Shown here in pieces: positions 51,285-62,969 of a DNA stretch of 64,000 nt. Position 1 is the stretch's first letter. Every line of letters starts with the position of its first letter. The notes beneath the pieces are model-generated. The model worked only from the letters and a program-made list of their open reading frames with translations. It did no database searches and was not told where the DNA came from. The stretch lies in NCBI GenBank assembly GCA_016618085.1, contig JABLTG010000027.1, positions 1,832-65,831 of the forward strand, read 5' to 3'. The position numbers and the translations under genes were made by a program. The stretch is from Neovahlkampfia damariscottae (taxonomy: Eukaryota; Heterolobosea; Selenaionea; Neovahlkampfiida; Neovahlkampfiidae).

Positions 51285-53048
51285 TTATATCAATGGAATC
51301 GCACAACCATCAGATCTACGATCAGATCCTCCCCAAAGAACATTATTTTCATCTTTCAAAATAATTTGTCCTCTTCCAAATTTTGATTGACTCCAACCTT
51401 TAATAATTCGTAATTTATGTTTCTTCTCTTTTAATCCATTAATTGTCACTTCATTAATCCCATCTTCAATTAAAATATCATTTTGATCATGATCTGCGTC
51501 TATCAATATACGTGGTTTATCAATAGCCACTTGAGGATTCATACCAAACTCCACCATATTCAGAAAAACTTGTACATGAGCTTGAAAAATCAGTGGACCT
51601 ATTAGATTTACCTTGAGGTTGAGCAAAACCACCCATAACACCAAATGCTAAAAAAATCTCATCATTCTTAGTTGCTATTGCAGGACTTTAATAGATGATA
51701 AAAAAAAAATGAAAAAATTACATGATGGTGTGATAAGGTCTTTTTTCTGGTTGGTAACAATTGGAATGACCTTTTTCAAGAACAAAATTTGAACCTCTAT
51801 TTTGAAGTGGAAATCCACAATTCTTTGGTGAAATTCCAGTTCCAAAATCACAATAATTCGAATTAACAAAAGAACATGCATTTCCTTCTTGATCAATAAC
51901 ACAAAATTGAATGGTATCCGAAGAATACAAAGGTGATCTGAATAATAGTTAATGTCTATTTTTCTTACCCACTTTCAATATTTTGAGAATTTCCTTCCAC
52001 ATCAATAATTTTACTTCTTTCTTTTGCATATTCTTTTGAGAGCAATTTTTGGATGATTTGTTCATCCATCATTTCAGGATCACCAACATACTTTTTAGTA
52101 TCTGAAAATGCACACTTTAATGCTTCAATGATTGTATGCAAATATTTAGTGGAGTTATATTCCATTGAACTCAAATCAAAGTTTTCAAGAATATTCAAAG
52201 CAATTAATGCACAAATACCTTGTGAATTTGGACCAACTTCATGAATATCAATACCTTTATAATTTATTGATATTGAGTCTGTGATTAAAGTTGAATGATT
52301 CTTTAAATCCTCCAATGATAATTCACCTCCATTTTCTTGAATTACTTTGACTATTTCTTCGGCAATCCAACCTTCATAAAATACTTTTCTACCATATTTT
52401 GAAATATCTTTGAGTACTTTGGATAATCCTTCATTTTTAAAAATTTCACCTTCCTTTGGAGCTTTTTGATTCTTCAATAATTCTTCTCCATTCGGAACTG
52501 ACAATAAAAATTTTTCTCTTTTTTTCCATAAATATGATGTTATTGTAGAAACAGGAAATCCATTTTCTGCAAATTCAATCGCTGGTTTGAGGAGTTCTCC
52601 AAAGTTTAATTTTCCGAATTTTTCAGAAATGTCCTGCCAACCGGCTACAGCACCTGGAACAGTGATAGAATTTGGACCTCTTGATTTTTCGTAATTCTTT
52701 GAAAATTTATCATAACTCAAATTTTTTGGTGATTTTCCAGAACTTTAAAAAATTTACATTTTTTTCTTGATTCTTTACCCATTTATTGATGTGACTTTTT
52801 TGCTGCTTGAATCATAAAATAAGCAGAAACAATCACCACCAATTCCTGTCGAGCATGGTTCAATTACTGATAAACATGCAGACATGGCAATACAAGCATC
52901 CTTAATTTTTTAGTGTTTTTTTTTTTACAGCTGAATTTCCACCTTTTTCAAGTATTGTAGTTCCTACTTTTGATACTAATGGTTGTGAACTTGAACATAT
53001 TCCTTTTAAACTAAAAACTGGTGATCTTGTTGAATAAGGTTGATTCAT
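51285..53048 (-). CDS. Gamma-glutamyltransferase, bacterial YwrD-like
   Basis: Seven exons, introns about 30-40 nt, from ATG 53048 ([16 protein letters not shown]). The precursor large-subunit region has [28 protein letters not shown], and [11 protein letters not shown]. The nucleophile region is [19 protein letters not shown] with Thr in the catalytic place, then [24 protein letters not shown] and [11 protein letters not shown]. The block CDFGTG...LQNRG and the absence of a signal peptide or membrane anchor fit the YwrD-type branch (found in bacteria and some fungi) rather than the animal plasma-membrane enzyme. The enzyme cleaves gamma-glutamyl amides such as glutathione. An inverted CCAAT is at 53057-53061. 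Confidence 0.88.
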
Positions 53049-53094
53049 ATTTTGTGATTGGATAATTAACCGCCTTTGAAACCGATTTATTTAA

Positions 53095-55818
53095 ATGGGA
53101 CAAGACTTACCAAAATTTTTCTCCAACACCAAGGAAGAGTTCAAGTTTTGCTTTATTACAAATGAAAAACATGAAATACTTCATTCAAAATACAGAACAA
53201 ACTTGCTGAAAGAGGAAGAAAAAAAAATTATCAAAGAGTTGAAATATGTCATTCAAAACAAAGTATTATTTTTGTTAATTTTTTAAATTTTAGCTTCCAT
53301 TTGGTTGTATTCAAAAATTTTCAAAAGAAAATTTTTTTGTTACAAACAGCGTTGGAATACCAAATCTAGAGATGATCAAAAAAATTTTTGTTCATGAATT
53401 TGAAAATTTATACCCAAAAAATTCAAAAGAGTTTGATGTTATTGATGAATTTGCTTCAAAACCAAATGAATTTGTTGAAAAAATAAAATCAAAAATGACA
53501 GGAAGAGAGTTTGTTGCAAAAGGAGTTACATTGACAAAAAAAGATTATAATAATTTTGAAAAAGGTGTAAGGCATCAAATTTTATTTCATTTTTTGTTTT
53601 AAGTTGGATTTGACTTTAACATTGAATCATCAAAATATTGTGAAAAATTATTGTTGGTTTAAGGAAGATTACGAGATAAACAGCTCAAATGGGATAATTA
53701 AAAAGATGATAAAGTATTATTTAATCATGAATTTCGAATCAAAAGGAGATTTGACCAAAAATTTCATTAATTTTCAAACAACTGAAGTATTTTCTTTTTT
53801 TTCTAATTTAAAGGACTATTTGAATATGGTGCGACAGATATGCTCTGGTTTAAGTTATTTGCATTCAAAAAAGATAATGCATCGAGATATTAAACCACAA
53901 AACGTTTTAGTATCCGAGAATGGAATTCTGAAATTATGTGATTTAGAATTCTTGAGAGAGACTGAAGGAGGTGGAACCAGAACATTTGTTGGAACACCTG
54001 GTTATATTGCACCAGAAACCATCACAGGGAATTACACTGAAAAAATTGATATCTTTTCTTTGGGCGTGTTAATATTACAAATGTATGTGAAACAAGATAA
54101 ATTAAAGTTTATGCCTGAAAAAAAAGAAATTCTGAAGAATATGAAGAAATATGATCCTATACTACATGAAATATGTTCTTCGTGTCTTGAAACTGAAGCA
54201 AAGGATAGAATGTCAGCAGACGATATTGTTTCATTCATTGACAAAAAATTGAAAAATGAAACAAAAATTCAATTTCAATTTGAATCTCTCACTGATTATT
54301 TAACTGTGTTAGATTTTGTTAATTGTGAAAAGATAACTTTTTCAAATGACAAGAAAATTAAGGAATTGTTATTAAAAGATAAATCATCTTTTAAATTGAT
54401 AAAAAAGTACATCAAGCACCATAATAAGTATAAGATGATCGAGCACAGATGTTCAATACTGCAAAGTTTTGACATCAATTTGAAATCAGAATCTATTGAA
54501 AAACTAAAAAGGAGCAAAAATGAAAAAATTCTAAAAATGCTTGGATTTTGTTGTATACATTTAAATGAAGACAATCAAATGATTTCATTGATTGAAAATT
54601 CAAATATAAAAGAAAGTGATATTATCAAATACTTTGAAAATTCAGAAACAACGATGAGAGTAAAATACAGATACTCCAGGGGTTGTATTTTGACTGGTGT
54701 TTTGAAAAATACACAAAATGAAATTTTTTCTTATTTTGAAGAATTGAATGAAAAGAAATACTTCAATGCCAAATTTTATCTTGGATTTTGTTATTATCTT
54801 GGAATTGGAACAAAAACAGATTTTGGAAAAGCAGTAGAATTATTCAAAAACTCATCAGAGAAAGGTGAATTATATGCTAGTGCGATGTTGGGAATTTGTT
54901 ACTTGAATGGTGAAGGAGTTGAAATAGATTTAGATTCCTCAATTTATCATCTTCAATTATTTTTGAATGAACAAAAAGATGAGAATTTCAACTATGAAAA
55001 TGTCAAAAATATTTATCAAAAATTCAAGGTAAAAAATCAATTTTTCATTTTGTTGTTAGAACAATGAGTATGATTCGATGAAAGAGTTTGAGATCTTATC
55101 ATTTCTACCTCATTACAGTTTTAAATTAATTCTGAAGAACAAAAAGTTGAGATTTGAATTGATGAATCCATATCTAGATTATTTCGCTTTTTATTTGAAT
55201 CGAGAAAAAGATTCAATTATGTTGGAAGCCATTAATGAAATGATTACAAAATCTACTGATGCTCTTTATTTTGGAAGTACTATTCAATTTTATTAACTTT
55301 CCAAGCAAAACATATTGGAGATAAAGGATGTGAACCGATTGCAGCAGCATTGATGAATAATAATTCATTAGAAAGGTTAATTTTATGGAGTAAATTAAAA
55401 TTTCTTACTAACCTTCAAGATAACAGCATATCAGATGAAGGATGTTGTTATCTAATGAGTAGTTTAATGAAAAATCATTGGTTAAAAGAGTTGAATCTAA
55501 AAGATAATGAAATTACATCAGAAAGTTGTAAATCAATTGCGAATATGTTATCAAATAATAAATCATTACAGTCATTGGATCTCAGTGGTACTTTCAATTT
55601 TCTAAATTAACTTCAACAATTAGGTAATAAAATTGGTAATAGTGGATGTGAAATCATTGCATCTGCATTAGAAAATAATAATTCATTGAAGTATTTAAAT
55701 CTTCATCGTAAGAACTTTTCACAACAATTTTTAATTTCAATTAGAAAATGGAATTACTTCAAAAAGAATCAAAGAAATTTGTTTGAAAAAAGGTATTGTA
55801 TTTCCAACAAAAGGATAA
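53095..55818 (+). CDS. Protein kinase-Sel1-LRR fusion
   Basis: Nine exons with introns of 26-42 nt; about 840 residues from ATG 53095. MGQDLPK could be N-myristoylated. An N-terminal region precedes the kinase, whose VAK (FVAKGVTL) lies in exon 2, followed in exon 3 by NHQNIVKNY, GLSYLHSKKIMHRDIKPQN, KLCDLEF and TPGYIAPET. The DFG is DLE: the metal-binding Asp stays but the Phe-Gly do not. Sel1 repeats come next (AKFYLGFCYYLGIGTKTDFG, AVELFKNSSEKGELYASAML). Short exons then add leucine-rich repeats (GCEPIAAALMNNNSLERL, IANMLSNNKSLQSLDLSG, IIASALENNNSLKYLNLH), typical of NLR/RI-type LRRs. It converges on SDHAF4, with stops 14 bp apart. Confidence 0.8.
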
Positions 55819-55832
55819 TAGATTTATTGTTT

Positions 55833-56263
55833 CTAAAAATCATAACATCTTCCATTTTTTTCCCAATCTCCAAAACGAGTTGGTTCTGGTCCTTTTGGTC
55901 CATTATTTTCACCTTGAAAATATTTTCAAAACATATGTTGATATTACCTGTTTCTTCATTTCTATAACTTTTTGCTTCTCTTTTTACAGTAGTTTGTTGT
56001 TGACTTTGTTTGTCCAGTTCATCTAAAAAATTATCAAAAGACATTCCTTTTTTTTTTTGTTTTTCAAATAATTGCTGGATTTTATCATCATCAACTAATA
56101 ATTATTAATTGATTAATTCTTTACCTGTGTTTGTTGACCTCCATTTTTTTGTAGCTTCGTCTAATTCAAAGTCACCACTTGATTTTCCAGCAGAAGGAAT
56201 TGGAATTCTTGGACCTTCTTTGATATAACTTCGTACACTTTGTCTCAAAATTTTTTTCATCAT
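55833..56263 (-). CDS. SDHAF4: SDHAF4-type succinate dehydrogenase assembly factor
   Basis: Three exons; the last two joins use introns of 27-35 nt. It ends in [19 protein letters not shown] followed by CYDF, the DUF1674/SDHAF4 signature ([18 protein letters not shown]). The N-terminus [17 protein letters not shown], from ATG 56263 or 56260, is an arginine-rich presequence consistent with mitochondrial import. Between them are about 90 residues of Lys/Gln-rich linker that are longer than usual. SDHAF4 binds FAD-loaded SDHA and promotes complex II assembly, so this organism should have a respiratory complex II. It shares almost no spacer with the kinase gene. Confidence 0.9.
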
Positions 56264-56326
56264 TTGTTCACAATCTCCAATTTTTTTGTTCCGAAAAATA
56301 CAACCAATGAAAATCAAAGTTTTATT

Positions 56327-57251
56327 TTATGATAAAATCTCAGCACGAATTTTTTCCAATAAAGGACCTAATTCATCATCACCTTGACATATAATCTTTC
56401 TCTTGCCAGTTCTAACCAAAGAATCCAAACAAAACTTGCTGTGAAAAAATTTTGTTTTCACAGCAATATATTTATCAACTTTCATTAAATCTGCATCCAA
56501 GTAATGTTTAACAGAAGGATACATTTTTCCATCAATTTGAATACCATAGTTTGAATAATTTGAAAAAACTGAAGAATCATCATCATGATCAAAAATGAGT
56601 GGATTTTCAGACATTGATTTGTGCATTGAAAAATCATCAAAAACTAATTTTAAGTCATCAAATGAACTTAATTTAATAGAATCATCTAATTTCTTGAAAC
56701 TTGCTTTTTCCAAAATCCACCAACAATTTGTGTCTTGAATTAAATTTTTAACTTTTTCACTTTTTGTAGGAATAGTTTGAAATTTTGATTCTGTTGGATG
56801 ATTAATAATATTTTTGAAAATTGAGTTCAAAAGGTTGATATTTCCTTGTTCAATTTTTGTAAAAAGGTCAAAAAGTTTGGTATAAACTTCAGTTTCATTT
56901 CCACCAAATTGTTGGATTTTTTCACGAACAGAATCCATATCTGCACCTTGTACACTGAATAATTGTTCACTACTTTTATAAATATGAAATGTTGGCATAG
57001 CTCTAATACCACAACCAGCTGCAATTTCTTTGCAAACATCAACATCAACTTTTAAAAAATTGACATTTGGGTATGTGTATGATAAACTTTCAAATTCAGG
57101 AGCTATCATTTTACAAGGTCCACACCACTGTATAAAAAATTTGAGATTTTTTTTTTTTTTTTACTGTTGCAAAGAAATCAACGACACATAGTTTATCACC
57201 CTTGACGTAGTTTGTAAATTCTTGTGTGTTATTTATGTGGACAACTGACAT
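56327..57251 (-). CDS. Thioredoxin-NADAR-like fusion
   Basis: Two exons; a 37-nt T-rich intron splits the domain just before the active site. Joined it reads VVDFFAT then WCGPCKMIAPEF, the classical thioredoxin CGPC, with MPTFHIYK (cis-Pro) after it. The middle is unassigned. The C-terminal 90 residues contain DGKMYPSVKHYLDADLM and AVKTKFFHSKFCLDSLVRTG, ending LGPLLEKIRAEIL, which fits NADAR (YbiA-like) proteins that hydrolyse ADP-ribose N-glycosidic bonds and in bacteria take part in NAD-linked defence. The N-terminal thioredoxin is solid; the NADAR call is moderate. Start ATG 57251, no signal peptide. Confidence 0.7.
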
Positions 57252-57321
57252 GAATTTTGTTTATTTTTAAAAATAAATAAACCAATAATATTTTGTTTAT
57301 TTTTATCGTTGGAAAACTCCT

Positions 57322-59126
57322 TTATTTTTTTGTTTCTAAAATCAATTTTCCAACAGAATCTGTTTTCAAATGTTGTTCATAATTTTCCAATGTCAAAAAT
57401 TCATCATTTAATTCGTAAGTAGATTTCAAAGTTGATAAAATGGAAGGCATTAAATGTTTCGATCTATTCCCAATTCTACTTCTTTTCTCTTTTTTGGTTA
57501 AAGTTTTCTTCGTATTGAATGAAAGAACTAAAGAAATTCAATTCAATTCAAATTGTTACCATGAAAATATCTCAAAAACGTTTTTTCATCATCAATTTTT
57601 TTGAATGATTGAAGAACAATACCAAATGACAAATAATGCTTTCTCTTCTTTCCATCTCCCATCGTAATTTCAACAGGTTTCTTCCAATCAAATTCTTCGT
57701 TTGACTGCAATTTTCTACTTTCAATAGGTCTTGAAAAAAATAAGTATTCTTCATCATCTCCTTGTTTATTATAAGTAACTGTATGAGCACTTGATTGTTT
57801 CATGTATCTACTATCACCTGGATATAAATAATCCATTTCTACAATAGCAACTCCTCGTTTATTTATCAATGATACTTCACATTCTTCTTGTATCAATTGA
57901 TTATACTTTTCATAACCAAGATATTCTATTTCATCAACAGCTAAACAATCATTATCATATTTTAAACGATTCCTTAACAAAGTCAAAGAACAAATAACAT
58001 GCTCCAATGGATAATTAACAATTCCTTCGTATTTATAGACTGTATATTTTGAATGGAAGAAAAAAAACTAACCTGTAATGTCATCAACTAAAGAAACTTT
58101 TGGAATGTAATTATTTGTTCCAATGAAAGTATTGATTGTTTTGGTTGACAGCAAATCATAGTCAAATGAGTCTTCTGCTGCTTTTTTGAAGTACTCAATA
58201 TGAGAATCCAGTATAATATTTCCTTTGACGAATTCATTGGTATAACTTCCTTTTAAAGCTATCACAGGCAACAAAACTTTTGGATTATTTTTGTACCTGG
58301 ATAAAACGTGTAAACAGTTAATAGATCTGATAAATCTTGGAAAAACGTCCACTATCATTTCAGATCTAACAATTTTTTTTGTTTCTTCAAAAATAGAATC
58401 AATGTCAACATTCAACAGCCATTTAGTATCTTTTTCTTCATTCAATTGTGGTTGTAAGGAATTCAATAGTTTTCTTTTTGTAACACCACTTATATTTACC
58501 AATTTTGGACTTTTGTCTGAAATATGAGTCATGACAATTTCTTTCATGCATTTTATTTTGTCTTTTGTTGACTTCAATTTTTCATATTTTTCAACTGATT
58601 GTAAAAATTCCCATGGTTCTGGATTTATTTCAATTTTCAGAAATTCATAAAAAGCATCTCCAATATCTTTATATTCAAAAATGGTTTGGTGATCAATGGT
58701 GTAGTTTGTAAGTGTAAAATCTTCATCAACATGTGATTCATCTTGAAGTAAGTCACCTAATTTTCTGATATTGTTTACTAAAATTTCACTATTTCGTTGT
58801 AGTAAACTTTTTCTTTGTGAGCCTCGGTCCGGTGTTGGACTGTCTTGTGTAATTTTTAAAGAACTTCGTTTGACAAAAAATGAATCAAATATTTTGAATT
58901 GTCCTGACAATCTTACACTTTCTTCACTGGTAATTTCAAAAGTTGTTGTTGAAGAAGAACGAGGTGAAGTTAATTTTAATGAACGTCGCAAACTTGAACG
59001 TTGATTTTTCAGGTACACAGGTTGTTCCTGAAGTGTTGGTGAAGTAATTTGCTCTGGAACTTGCACATCTTCATTATTTAACTCAACGGACTTCCGCTTG
59101 AATAACAAATTCTTCAGATTCTTCAT
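57322..59126 (-). CDS. RGS domain-START-like lipid-binding protein
   Basis: Three exons, 58068-59126 and two more joined by introns of about 33 and 27 nt, about 575 residues. The N-terminal 130 residues are Ser/Thr/Arg-rich. The RGS domain runs from DAFYEFLKIEINPEPWEFLQ to VFPRFIRSINCLHVLSRY. The C-terminal 240 residues have SVVxDITVYKYEGI-type strands, LVDDITVYKYEGI, LTLLRNRLKYDNDCLAV and LINKRGVAIVEMDYLYPG, which look like a START lipid-transfer fold (helix-grip). RGS accelerates G-alpha GTP hydrolysis; START would bind a lipid. The RGS call is firm, the START call a fold-level guess. It is probably cytosolic or membrane-associated. Confidence 0.75.
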
Positions 59127-59296
59127 TAATTTTCCTATCCAATCATTTTTCGGATATTTTCAAAGTTTGTATGCAACAACATTATGATGCAAAATACTTG
59201 TTCAAAAAAAAAAATTCTTTGTCAAAGCGCAATTTAAGGTTCAGAATAATCCACCAATCAAAAACATTTTTAGTCAGTTCGTCTTTTCCAACGAAC

Positions 59297-60913
59297 ATGA
59301 GTAACAAAAGAAGTTTAGAAGATCCAAGAGAGCCAAACTGCAAAAAAACAAAAACATCACCAAATTATGTTGAAATATATGAGAAATCACTAGAGCTGTA
59401 TAAAAAAGAAAAAATTTCAGAAAAAAATCTTTGGAAAATAGAACTTCTTGAACACTTCACCGACCTACTTGAAGCAAAAGAAATATTTGGAACAAATAAT
59501 TCATTCATAAAGTTTAACTTTGAGGCATTTGGGTAAAAAAAAAGAAAAAAATTAAATGTAAAAAAATGCGTAGGATTCTTTTAGAACTTGGAAGTACAAT
59601 TTACTCAAATAGAATTGATAGTATATATGATGAATCAATTTTCATCAAAAATAAATTTAACAGAAGCACAACAGAAAAAAAAAATACAACACAGAAAGCA
59701 ACTTCAACACCTCGTATCACAAAAGAACAAGAAATATCAAAAAATTTTGATGAAATATGTAATAATTTAGGGAAAATTGAATCAAACTTGAGAATTTTCT
59801 CAAATAATGAAGCTTCAAATGGATTAACTTCATCATTATTTGTAAATAAACTTTCAACAATGAATAATAATTCTATTTTTGAGTTATTCTTGGATTTTTA
59901 TGAAAGGGAAGGTAATTTGAATGAAGAAAATGAAGAAAACATCACAATTCCAATTGGTAAACCAAACAATTATTTTTTTAAATGAATCAATAGATCTGTT
60001 ACCAAATATTGAATCTCCAAGATCAGAAAGAGAAATTGAATCATTAAGGGACAATTCTTTTGGAAATGATGGTTTTGAAACTGCATATAATTATCCAGCT
60101 CCAGAATTTGATGATGAAATTCCTAACGTTGGACCAACTATTCCAAGCTCTCCAATTCCTGAGAACGTGGAAATTGAAGTAGAACAAAACTCACATGATA
60201 TTTCTGGTGATGATTTCATGATATTAATTGAAGAATCTTCCCAAGAAATTACTATATCTCCTTCTACATCAACTTCAAAAAAAACTAAAAAATCACCAAA
60301 TTGTTGGAAACCACAAATGTCTTCCAGTCAAATTGTACCAAGTAATAAAACATTGTCAAAAAAATCTAAAAGAAACTTGGATTTTGATGAAAGAGGTTCA
60401 CAAAGAAAGAAGAAATGTAGAGATGAAAATTCATCACTGCGTCTTATCATCGTAGATTCACCAGAAGATCAAGCAGAAAATAATTGGAGACCTATGAGAC
60501 TTGTAATTGATAATCCAATTGAAAAAGAACTCCCTTTTATACCAACCTTTGATGATGAAGAATTTGATCCAGTTGGATTCCAAGATGATGAACCAGGAGT
60601 GCAACAAGAAAAAATTATTCAACAAGAAGAAGAAATTACTCCTATAGAATCATTTTCGGTCACAAATCCTCCAAATCAAGAGACTCTTCTAGAAAAAGAA
60701 AAGAAAATTCGAAATGGAATGTGGGAAAAAATTAAAAATCAAGAAAATACTTATTTCTCAGAAATTCTTAAATCTGATGAACTTCATGATGAAGTAGGAT
60801 CGAATTTTGTGTCACTATTGCACTTGGCAGCACAAAAGGGATTATCATTGGAAAATGAAAACAATGAGGAATTAAGTGATATTCTTATAAAAAATTGTAA
60901 AATCATTCAATAA
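59297..60913 (+). CDS. NCAPH2: Condensin-II kleisin subunit, NCAPH2-like
   Basis: Three exons with introns of 41 and 38 nt, about 510 residues from ATG 59297 (CCAAT at 59254-59258). The N-terminal helix bundle ENLWKIELLEHFTDLLEAK, the FNFEAFGILLELGSTIYSNR segment spanning the first splice and the following SIYDE resemble the kleisin N-domain of condensin II H2 (NFAEAALLIQGSACxYSxKV). The C-terminus VSLLHLAAQKGLSLE fits the winged-helix end that binds SMC2 in kleisins. The middle is acidic and disordered with several SP motifs and SKKSKR basic tracts, likely phosphorylated. Condensin II shapes mitotic chromosomes. The assignment rests on weak local similarity, so confidence is moderate. Confidence 0.6.
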
Positions 60914-61006
60914 ATGTTAATTTAATTATTTCAATATCAAATTCATGCAAACTTTGATTATTTCAAAATAAAAAGAATGAAGAAATATGATTGGTCCACG
61001 AATGCA

Positions 61007-62838
61007 ATGAGTAAAAAAACACAAGTACAAGTTGAAGATCCAGACAGAAAATTAAGTTTAAATATTTTACAATTAATTACAGAAATTCAAAGTCAAAACG
61101 GATTAAGTACAGGAAATTATATTCGTTATAGACAATATTGTACTAGACGTCTTCATAGATTACGTAAAGGACTTGACTGTAACAAGAATCATTTTTTTTA
61201 ATTTTTCTTCAAAGGTACTCATGGAAAGAAAAAATATCTTGTCAAAGAAATTGATATTTCTGATATGAATGATGAACGTTATTTAATGTTACCTTTACTC
61301 AAATCTGAAAGAGCTTGGGCATATGCAACTGAAATTAAATCAGAAGGAATTGAAAAAAGAGCTTTAAAACAACACTTTAAAAAAAGATTAAACAAAGCTT
61401 TACACTGGAGTGATGAGTTATTCAAATTATCAAAAGAAAAAGCTGATGACAGAACTATATTTGAAGCACAAGCATATCATGGATGGATTAAAGGTTTAGT
61501 ACTTTTAGAATCAGAAAAATGGGAAGAAGCAATTGAAAACTTTATTCATTCAAAGTAACAAAAAAAAAAAAAATTAATAATTGTTAAAGAACCATTTATG
61601 ATCAATTAGGTAAAGGTGGAAAATATATTGAAAAAGAAATGTATTCAAAAAGAATTCAAAAAGACTTAGAACCTTCAATTCGTTTTTGTCAATACAATCT
61701 TTCAAAAGATACAAAAGAACTTTCTTCAATTGTTGATGATATTGAAAACGTTGCTTTAGATTTACTTAAATCAAAATTAGATGATGTACTTGAAGAATCA
61801 AGAAAAAAACAAGTTGAAACACTTGAAGAAATTGAATTCCTTGGTAAAAAAGTACATTTGAGAAATGATAAAATTAAAAGAAATATCATTCAAATTGAAG
61901 CAAATCAATTAGAACTTGAAAAAACAAATGATGATGATTTGAAACTTAAATTCTTTGATAAAATACTTTTTACATATTCTGATGTTCTTGGAATGATTAA
62001 AGATGATATCAAACAAAAAGTAAAAAAAAAAAAAAAAAACATTGACATGTTATTAGAGTTTACAAAATACTTCAACTGAAGAGTTTATGAATGAAATGCG
62101 TACATTACATTCATATATTTCATATCAATCAAATAATAAAGTTATTGATCGTAATTTAATTATGATAAATACCATATTAAATGATAAAAAAAATACAACA
62201 AAATCAGTTGGTGTAGCAAGATTATATGAAATTATTTTACAAGTTTTAAAAAAAAAATAATTTTTAACAATTTTTTTTTAGAATTTATCTGATATGGAAA
62301 ATTTACCAGGAATAGATGAACAAAAAGAAATTTTAACAGAAATTAAAGTTAAAGAAATGTTTTATAAAGCAAAAAGATGTTTTTATATTGCAAAATCATT
62401 TGAAGAAACTGGTAAATGGAAAGAAGCAGCAGGTTTATATGGTAGAAGTGAAGAATTAGCAGGAAGTGCAAGAGTTTTAATAGAAAATTCAAAATTAAAA
62501 TTTGACATTTCAGAATTATTAGAAACTATTAGAAAACAACGTTGTATTCTTTCAGCAACAAAAATTTTAACAAAACATTCAATTTTAGAAGAAAAAAAAG
62601 TGGTAAGTATTATGTTTAGAATTTTCACACTCTCTTTTTGTAGAATGCTAAGAATCCAATTATGAAAAATTTAGATGATTTTGTTGTTGATCAGTATGGT
62701 AAACCAATTTTATCAACATTTCCACCTGAATATGAAGCAATACCATGTCAACCTGTTTTCTTAGATAAAGCGATTAATTATGTGAATTATCCAGAAATTA
62801 AGAAAGAAAATAAAGGATGGTTCAGCACATGGTTTTAA
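61007..62838 (+). CDS. SRP68: SRP68, signal recognition particle subunit
   Basis: Seven exons with introns of about 37-45 nt, about 525 residues. RKLSLNILQLITEIQSQNGL, YRQYCTRRLHRLRKGL, YLMLPLLKSERAWAYATEI, KRLNKALHWSDEL and ALLLESEKWEEAI-type helices match the RNA-binding N-domain of SRP68, and the C-terminal GWFSTWF ending resembles its SRP72-binding tail. SRP68 with SRP72 binds the 7S RNA and reshapes it for elongation arrest. I take ATG 61007 because an inverted CCAAT (60990-60994) falls between it and ATG 60977. Introns include long A-runs near 62020 and 62250. Confidence 0.9.
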
Positions 62839-62969
62839 AAATAAAAATATATTTGGAAATATTTTACATTCATTTTTTATTTTATGAGAATAATAATTCT
62901 CGGAAAAACAACAAACCTATTTGATTGGATAATAATATTAGAAGCATCTATTACTAACTGTTAGTAAAA

